Below are positions 23,778 to 64,000 of a DNA stretch of 64,000 nucleotides, one piece after another. Each line of letters begins with the position of its first letter. Positions within the stretch are counted from its first letter, which is position 1. The notes under the pieces are model-generated. The model searched no databases. It worked only from the letters and a program-made list of their open reading frames with translations, and was not told where the DNA came from. Position numbers and translations under genes: made by a program. The DNA comes from Oreohelix idahoensis (taxonomy: Eukaryota; Mollusca; Gastropoda; Stylommatophora; Oreohelicidae), in assembly GCA_024509875.1 (NCBI GenBank), contig JAMPIV010012214.1:62001-126000 (forward strand). The letters run 5' to 3'.

Positions 23778-24110
23778 CTAATTGTTTTTTGTATGTGCTC
23801 TGGTTATTGCTGCATTTCCGATGTATAGATTATTTTTTTCCCATTGAATAATCTCATCTGGTGTGCAATCTTTACTCCCGTGTATGCATCCCACCATAAG
23901 GTCGGCAATTGGGTTTCTTAACATGCATGCTTTAACATTGCCTGTGAAGAAAGGTGTGTCAATGTAAATAATAGCTGTTGGATAATATTCTATGGTTCCC
24001 CCAAAAGTCATGCACCTGACATGTTCTCCAGTTGCACAATTTGGATGAACAAGTGTCTGACGGATTCCGATCGTGGTCGATCCCGAATCTCTTAAGACTG
24101 AGACGATGGA
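23778..24110 (-). pseudogene. Family B aspartic protease
   Basis: Read from about 24110, the translation gives VLRDSGSTTIGI, the retropepsin active-site D-S-G, and later PIADLMVGCIHG, equivalent to the I-(L/V)-G motif at the end of the fold. It follows gag and precedes integrase. The frame between gag's last open stretch (24115) and this region is close but not identical, so gag-protease fusion or frameshifting cannot be told apart here. Confidence 0.75.
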
Positions 24111-24114
24111 TCCA

Positions 24115-25632
24115 TTAACTTTTTCCTCTGTTGAAGATCAGTGATCCTGTTCCGTCATTGACTGCTAGACTGACTTCTGGTAGAATATGACCGCAGTTCA
24201 GAACTGTCTCTTTTGCTTTCTGAAATATAAGATTACATGTTGGGCAACTATTTGCCACGTTATAATTCATTGCAAAACAAGTAGACGATGACTGTATTTT
24301 GTTATCAGTAGTAGAACTCTGAACCCTAGGGGTTGTAGCAGTAGTACAAGCGGCCCCCGCAGTATGCTTAGAAGTTGTCGATCTACAACAATCAGAACGA
24401 TGACAAGAAGAATTAGATGAATTATCCCGTTTTCCTCTATTGTAACTGTTATCTCGATGTCTCGAGTTATAATTATCGCTATTGTTCCACTTGTAATCAT
24501 TATTATAGTTATATGATCGATTATAACTTGAGTTACGTGGATTACTGTTATTTCTTGACTGAGGTGAATAGTTTCTGGTTTGTTGTCGTCCTCTATTAAA
24601 GTTATTGTTAAAGTTATTCTGTCCCTTATGAAAATTAATGTCATAGTTTCCTTTGAACCTACCCCTGTCTACACTGTGTGTTCTAGGTTTGTTATGATTA
24701 TGATATGCCATATTGGAGGCTACAGGAAGTGGTTCTCTTATCAATGTGCCAGAAATATTAGCATTCGGATGAGCTGTGCAGTAATTTAAAGAAATTTTTT
24801 CTAACTCATCAATAGATTCTGGTTTTCTTTCTTGCAGATAAGCAAAGAATGGTGGGCTGACAGACGATAATACTTTATCCCTCAATAACAAATCGACTAA
24901 CTTGTCGTAGGATTTGTTGACACCTGCCAGTTCAACCCATCTGTCAAAAGTATTGCGTATGTTAGCAATAAAACCTGTGAAATCTCTATTGTTATCCGGC
25001 AACAAACTTTTAAAACGCAATCTACATGCCTCTTCGTTCAAGTGGAAACGACGTAGTAACAACGTCTTAATGGCCTCATAGTCTGTTGATAGTGTTGGAT
25101 CTATATTTTGTGCTGCACTTGCAGGTTCGCCATCTAGAAATTCCTTAAGTTTCAGTGCCCATGCCGCTTTGTCAAGGTTATTCACCTTACATATGTCCTC
25201 AAAGCGCGCGAGCCACGATGAAAGGTCATCTACATGTAACTTGAATGGAGGCAGCTTAAAGTAATAATTACCTTTAAGTCGTGTGGATGAAGATCCAGAT
25301 TGAGCAGTATCATTTTGGGTTGCTGCAGCGCCCTGTGAATTAAGTTTTGCTGTTTCTAATTTAAGTCGTTGCAATTCCATTTCTTGCTGCAGTATGATTT
25401 CTTGTCGTTTCAATTTATTCTCTTCTTCAATCCGTAGGATTTCATCTCTTGCTATCTTTCTTTCTTCTTCTTGTCTTAATTCTGCCTTCTTTTCCGCCTG
25501 TTTTCTTTCAAGTTCTTCCATCTCTGCTTTAGCAATGGGCTTTCTTTTCCTCCTCTTCTGCCTTATATTTTGCAAATTCAGCCAATGCATAAGCCTCGAG
25601 AAGTTCTCCTTTTTTCCCAAAATCTTTACCAT
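24115..25632 (-). pseudogene. Family B gag
   Basis: This 505-codon frame starts with a basic, coiled-coil N-terminus rich in E, K, R and Q. A capsid-like domain follows (FKLHVDDLSSWLARFEDIC to about YCTAHPNA), then an asparagine-, arginine- and tyrosine-rich stretch (about 330-430). A cysteine-containing segment (CPTCNLIF, then C-G-H) near the end could bind zinc but is not a classical CCHC knuckle. The coiled-coil plus capsid layout resembles family A gag, which fits a common lineage. It may start further upstream. Confidence 0.8.
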
Positions 25633-25659
25633 TTTTAATAAAATAGTCTAAGTTAAGCA

Positions 25660-27315
25660 TCTTGACGTTTAATATTGTACGTAATGGTTATGTAATAATC
25701 ACCAATAAATTTTAAGTAATTATTATACTTATTCAATTTATGAATAGTCGATATAAACAATCATAATATTATTGAACTTAATCTGGGAATGTTCAATTTA
25801 ATTAATTGTAATATTATCTAACTATTATTTGTAGATTCCATACATAGACATACTATGTTGGGAAAAATATTACATATATACTCGTTAATATATCATAAAT
25901 AGTTATGATATTTATCTATTTCGGGTGCTGAATTACTATCATGCACCTAATAATAAATAGTATTATTCCTCAAGTATTATATCATTCAGTCAGTGATATG
26001 TGCTAAGTAAGTCATGTAGTAATGGAAAAAAGGTACCAAATAGAATAGACTATGTCCTTGATATGCAGGACAGACTAAAAAGTCAAATTATTTTATAAAT
26101 ATATATTATTATTATATTATGCCTTAATCATGAGCTATAAAGTGCATCGCCCATTTCTTGGACTACCACTGCAAATTGGTGCAAAGTCCCTAATTCTCCT
26201 TAAAAGTCATTAAATTTTAATTATATTCATATACACTCTTATTAAGCAAGAAATTATATTATTAGTGTTAAATCATGAACAGATGAAATGAGGACATACG
26301 ATACGATGGGTAAACCAAGGATAAACAAACCATATTATCAGAAAACAAGACTTTTCTACAATAAAAATTGATATTATGAAACCAAATCTGCAAACCGGAA
26401 ATATAGAGTAGGGTGAAGGTTAACTGAATATAGATCTAAATCTGCGTACCCAACAATTAATCACGCAACCATTGTCTCATTGACGGTAATACAAAAAAAA
26501 ATGATCTAAATAATAGCAAGACCAGAAAGAACAAGATAGATTACTAACATTGTTGTCAAACTAAATAAATTTTAAACTGAATACGATAATATACACCGAT
26601 TATTTCACCAAAATAGACATATGACATATACTATGAATTAAATGAAGACCCGAACGAAACAGGCCCCGGAAATACCATCGACGCGTTCTCCGCGAACTGC
26701 GATTAAATTCACTACAATAAAGACCGTTCAGAATAGGAAAATACGGCAATCCGTAGAGCCATAATTTATTCATCTGAATCTCCCACTCCAACCTCCCACA
26801 AGTATTAGGCACATCACAAACATCTGAAAACAAATATTAAACGTGCAATAAATAAAAATATATAGAACGGACATGCCTGCAAAATGTGAATTAGACACAG
26901 TGATGTTTCTTATGAATATGATACAACAGTCACGAACTGAGGACACTTATCTTTTAACCCGTCGTCCGATGCGTGATCTTCATACACCAACGGCCTATAG
27001 ACTAGAGTGAATAGGTACTGTTTTGCTCCTTGTTAGGTAAATAATGTCTTTGCAATCCTATGATCTACTGAGAAGTTGTATTCTTGAATGAAACATTAGG
27101 TGAGCTGGCATCGTCCTCCGATCGTTGTCTTGTACATGGAATATTGTGACGTCACTGATTTGCATTGAAGCATAGTTACACAAGCCACGTCATGTTCGGA
27201 AATCATGTCGACTTGAACGTTTTTTCTTGTAAATCGTAAACAGTCCGTGAAAGTATGGTAATCTCAAGAAAATTTCTGTTTTCTTCCTTCGTTCCCCAGC
27301 AATGGGCAACCACTT
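25660..27315 (-). other. Family B 5' leader between LTR and gag
   Basis: About 1.65 kb of AT-rich sequence without a convincing coding region. On the minus strand TGGTTGCCCATTGCTGGGG occurs two to three bases inside the 5' LTR and is the candidate primer-binding site; I cannot assign the tRNA. Confidence 0.5.
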
Positions 27316-27923
27316 TGTTTGCAGGGGCTTTAAGACTAAATTCACTTCTTTTATTGTTGTTGCGGCCCCGTCTTCTATTTCAGTGGTCGTTGTGGACAGC
27401 CACCGTTCTCATTGATTCAATAAGCTTCTTAGTTCTGGTCATCTGATTCATTAATTCTTGATCGTGCTATTGTTGGAATAGTTACGCGAATGTGAGTTAA
27501 TACTTTCTGTCTGTCACAAGGTTTGAACTCAGTATCATAATTGTTGAATTTGTAACTTCAATGAACGTGATAAGTCTCTTCTCGAGTCCACACAATTTTT
27601 AATATACATTTCAAACAGTAGACAGTCCATGGAGGTTGATTATGAAAACATTATATATTAGAATTGAATCATACATCATAAATGCTATCCATGCATTATA
27701 GTCCTGGTCCAATAATATGCAACACTATAGTCAGAACGTCGTAACTATATGTACGCGCGGTTGGGACATCCAACGGCCGACAATGAGATTAGACGTCTGG
27801 CGATATAAAACGAATGTGGACCATAATTTCATCCTCCTTGACTTTAGTTAAAATTACTAACCTCGATACATTCCTCTCTTCATAAGCATATCGGACTGAC
27901 CCATGTCCGTACTGCAATTTACA
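27316..27923 (-). repeat. Family B 5' LTR
   Basis: On the + strand it begins TGTTTGCAGG and ends CAATTTACA. It differs from the 3' LTR by a few substitutions (for example GGACAGCC against GGAAAGCC) and by small differences at both ends. Confidence 0.8.
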
Positions 27924-28189
27924 TATGCATCTCATCTTACAGGATGTGTTGTCCTCGCCTGTGCTTTGGTTAGGGACCATATCTGACATTAATAGCAACA
28001 GTTGGTAAGAATACACAATTTAGTTTACATACTGATATTCGGATGTTTGAGTAGTGGTGACAGTTGGTTAGTCACCGCACTGGCTTTTTTTGACATATTG
28101 TTTCAATTTATCTATCAAGTCCTCCGTTATCTGTGGAGAGAACATGACTGGGGCAATGAGATTGAACCTGGGGACTCTGAGGGGGACAA

Positions 28190-28413
28190 TGACAGAATAG
28201 GACTACTACTTTCTCAAGCATGTCATAAAGACTAACATGAGGCTGTGGTTGGGGCTAGCAACCTCATCTTGTAAAACAAGTTGCTTCAGAAGCTACTACT
28301 GCACGAGCACTTGAATGCCTTGTTACTGCAGCTTCCCACAAGGGGACCAGCTGCTGTGGTTACCCCATGCTCCAGAAGAGCAAAAAGGGAAATGATGATG
28401 ATGATATTTGAAA
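28190..28413 (+). repeat. SINE-like repeat with ATG/TGA tail, copy upstream of P450 exon 1
   Basis: It carries the block GCATGTCATAAAGACTAACA, TTGTAAAACAAGTTGCT, and ends AAAGGGAAATGATGATGATG. Seven related copies or pieces occur in the P450 introns (near 30385, 38690, 42600, 46938, 49375, 60540 and 61105), in both orientations. Borders are approximate. It ends only 60 bases before the P450 start codon, so it may overlap the promoter or 5' UTR. Confidence 0.6.
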
Positions 28414-28474
28414 TCTAAATTACAAACTACATTGATGTCTTTAACAGATTCACGGCAGGCTGAACATTCACACA

Positions 28475-61819
<33,345 letters not shown>

Positions 61820-62064
61820 GCATGTTCTGGGCAAGTCTTCATGCCTAGAAATGATTGTCTGCTTTTGTATTTGGTCATGCGCTCTAATATAACTGATGAA
61901 CCCTGTGTCTAGGTTGAACGGCGCAAAATTTTATTTATAAAAAAACAAAATTATTGGCGGAGATGCATGACTAACAAATGGTATTGTGATGAAATAAGTT
62001 ACATTATAACACAACTGTGGATAATTGCACATATGTAGCATAAATTGAAAATATACCAAGATAC

Positions 62065-62070
62065 AATAAA
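62065..62070 (+). terminator. Candidate P450 polyadenylation signal
   Basis: AATAAA about 245 bases after the stop codon. It is the first good match downstream in an AT-rich 3' flank. Confidence 0.5.
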
Positions 62071-62084
62071 GACATAATATGTAT

Positions 62085-63434
62085 AATTATGTATTATATG
62101 ACATAAGGAGTTTTATACTAGAGAGAAGATGTATATTGAATTGTTTAATCAAATTTCTTACCAGAATTTAAAATATTCAAAAACAGACCAACCATTTATG
62201 TAACTGTATGTCATTGTCATAAATATTTGTTCTTGTAAGTGGTTTTGTCACTATCGTATTTAACATTCGTGTCATTTCCATACTTAAACTTTGTCATTGT
62301 GAAATTTACATTTCAACTGTATAAATATTCTGCCATATTTAGACTTTATTGTCAGATTTGTATCTACAGTACAACCTATTTTAAATTCTACATCATCATT
62401 GTATGTACATGTCAAGAAAAGAGGACTTAACTCTTTCAGCCCCAAGCAAAAAAGTGGGTTTGGCCCAAGCAAAAATGGCCACCCCAGTGCGTTTTTATTG
62501 TTGTTGTTTGGAAATATTTTTTTAAAATGTTCATATGCATAAATAACTTAGTTGTTGTATATGAAACTGAAGGTAACTGGATGTACTTTACTCTTGTGCT
62601 ACAAGTGTAAAAGCATTCATTGAAAAATTATTTGTTATTCAAGGTAAAATGGAGGACAAAAGAAGAAGCCGGTGCAAAATTAGAGGAAAAGTATTCATTA
62701 AAATTCTTCTACAATTGTTCCTCATAAGAATATCCAACATTAAAGTTTCAAAATGTCACAAACAGAAGTACTCTTACAAAGTACAATCAGTTTTTAATCA
62801 ATAAACACTCAGAAGATTGTTAATTTCACAAATTACAACAACAGGTCATATTGTTGTAAAAAAGAGGAAATTTCAGTTTATACATCAGAAAGATGGGAAT
62901 TATATTATTTACACATGAATAATTGTTAGTAACTGCATCTTGTGCATAATTTAAATTGATTAATAAAACTTATTAGTTAGTAAAATGTAAAGTAAAATGG
63001 AGGCGGAATAAGAAGCAGGTAAATTTGAAAGAAATAGATATATTCTTACCTTGCCGAGCTGCTCCTCTTATGAAGATATTATCCATAGGAAAACACATAA
63101 TCATAATCCATAGGAAAGCACAAAATCCATAGGAAATCACAAAAGATCACTTTCGATATCCTGTGAATATACTACAGTCAATCTCAAAAATTTCTTCAAA
63201 TATCTTACGAGCTTGATCTGACGTTAGGCCTAACCTTTTGGGACTACCATTCGAAGAAGTGGGTGTGGCCATTTTTTGTTAGAAAATATGCGCTTAAAAA
63301 ATCGCTTTAAAAATCTAAAATAAATATCTCAAAACAGAAAAACGTCCACTCTTAGAACACGTGCGGTATTTAAAAGAATGTACTTCCAGTCGGAAATGAC
63401 GTTTTCGGTGGTTTGTGGGTAGTTATAATTCAAT
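62085..63434. other. 3' flank, no gene
   Basis: AT-rich. Two weakly similar blocks, each with GTAAAATGGAGG (62643 and 62992), lie about 350 bases apart, and AAGTGGG...GGCCA-type text occurs near 62450 and 63265. This may be a decayed non-coding transposon, but I could not define ends. Confidence 0.35.
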
Positions 63435-63912
63435 ACCTTCCATTTGCGGTGTCTACGCCGCATCCTCGGCATCTCGTGGAAAGATAAAGTGACAAATGTC
63501 GAGGTGTTGTCACGTGCTGGCCTTCAAAGTATGTATACGCTGCTTAGACAGCGCAGACTTCGCTGGCTTGGCCATGTTCGCCGCATGGAAGATGGTCGCA
63601 TCCCAAAAGATATCTTCTACGGACAATTAGCAGATGGCAAGAGAACAGTTGGGCGACCACAGCTGAGGTTCAAAGATGTGTGCAAGAGAGATATGAGGGC
63701 ACTGGACATGGATCCAGCAACATGGGAGGATGAAGCTGCCGATCGCACTAAGTGGCGATGCTATTTACGGCACCACCTCAGATTGGGCGAAGAGAGGCTC
63801 ACACAAGAAGCAGAGGTGAGGAGAAAACGTCGAAAGGAGCACCAGGAAAAAAGGCAGCTGAGGGCTGCCACCTCAGGGGCGCATTCCCATAGTCAGTTAT
63901 GACTGAAGGGGC

Positions 63913-63943
<31 letters not shown>
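63435..63943 (+). mobile_element. 5'-truncated RTE element with (TTA)n tail
   Basis: Encodes the conserved C-terminus LRCLRRILGISWKDKVTN, RRLRWLGHVRRMEDGRIPKD and GKRTVGRPQLRFKDVCKRD, a stop at 63900, and about 12 TTA repeats. The frame is open over its whole length, so it is young or well preserved. Confidence 0.85.
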
Positions 63944-63944
<1 letters not shown>

Positions 63945-64000
63945 GAAACAGAGGCACATACAATAAACGCTTTTTAAAGTCGATTGGGCCAAGCGTCTAA

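Larger units (their letters stand above)
18988..27923 (-). mobile_element. Family B LTR retrotransposon with gag-PR-INT-RT-RNaseH order (Gmr1-like)
   Basis: Two similar LTRs of about 605 bases (18988-19590 and 27316-27923) enclose gag, protease, integrase, reverse transcriptase and RNase H on the minus strand, in that order. By sequence motifs it is Ty3/gypsy, but integrase precedes reverse transcriptase. This order is known from Gmr1-like elements described in cod and other animals. It has three single-base frameshifts, two at homopolymers, and I found no obvious nonsense codon in the aligned domains. I see about five differences between the LTR cores, so the insertion is recent. I could not identify a matching target duplication. 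Confidence 0.88.

Overview
This is a stretch of animal nuclear DNA. It is AT-rich, introns are long and bounded by GT-AG, and there are no operons. The only clear host gene is a cytochrome P450 of the CYP2 clade on the + strand. Ten exons between 28475 and 61819 join without a phase conflict into 504 codons plus a stop. A second copy of its exon 5, 26 of 41 residues identical, lies at 430-551, so a tandem P450 paralogue enters the window from the left. The repeat content (RTE elements with short-repeat tails, Ty3/gypsy elements with integrase ahead of reverse transcriptase, tRNA-derived SINEs) suits a marine invertebrate, most likely a mollusc. That placement is inference.

Layout. 1-4.2 kb: the paralogue exon, then a hAT transposon (1035-3610, minus) sitting in an older non-LTR RNase H fragment. 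4.2-16.3 kb (minus): two head-to-tail copies of a gag-protease-integrase LTR element ('family A') sharing one central 2.6-kb LTR. 16.3-19 kb: fragments of non-LTR elements and a (GAA)n-tailed repeat. 19-27.9 kb (minus): a nearly complete LTR element ('family B') with order gag-PR-INT-RT-RNaseH, as in Gmr1-like elements. 28.5-61.8 kb: the P450 gene. Its introns hold many insertions: RTE copies (one twin-primed, one full-length), a solo family A LTR, several SINEs, four minisatellites and microsatellites. 62-64 kb: 3' flank with one truncated RTE copy.

Target-site duplications fix the borders of many insertions: GATAC (solo LTR), TTAACTTTGACTT (twin-primed RTE), CTTTACTATTTAT (full-length RTE), GTGAT (LTR derivative nested in that RTE), CTTATCATAC, TGTCATAGAA and TGCCTATATGTCT (truncated RTEs). 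They show a layered history: LTR into RTE, SINE into LTR, LTR into non-LTR, hAT into non-LTR. Every element examined carries frameshifts, stops or truncations. The P450 exons show none, so they look like a working gene in a transposon-rich locus.
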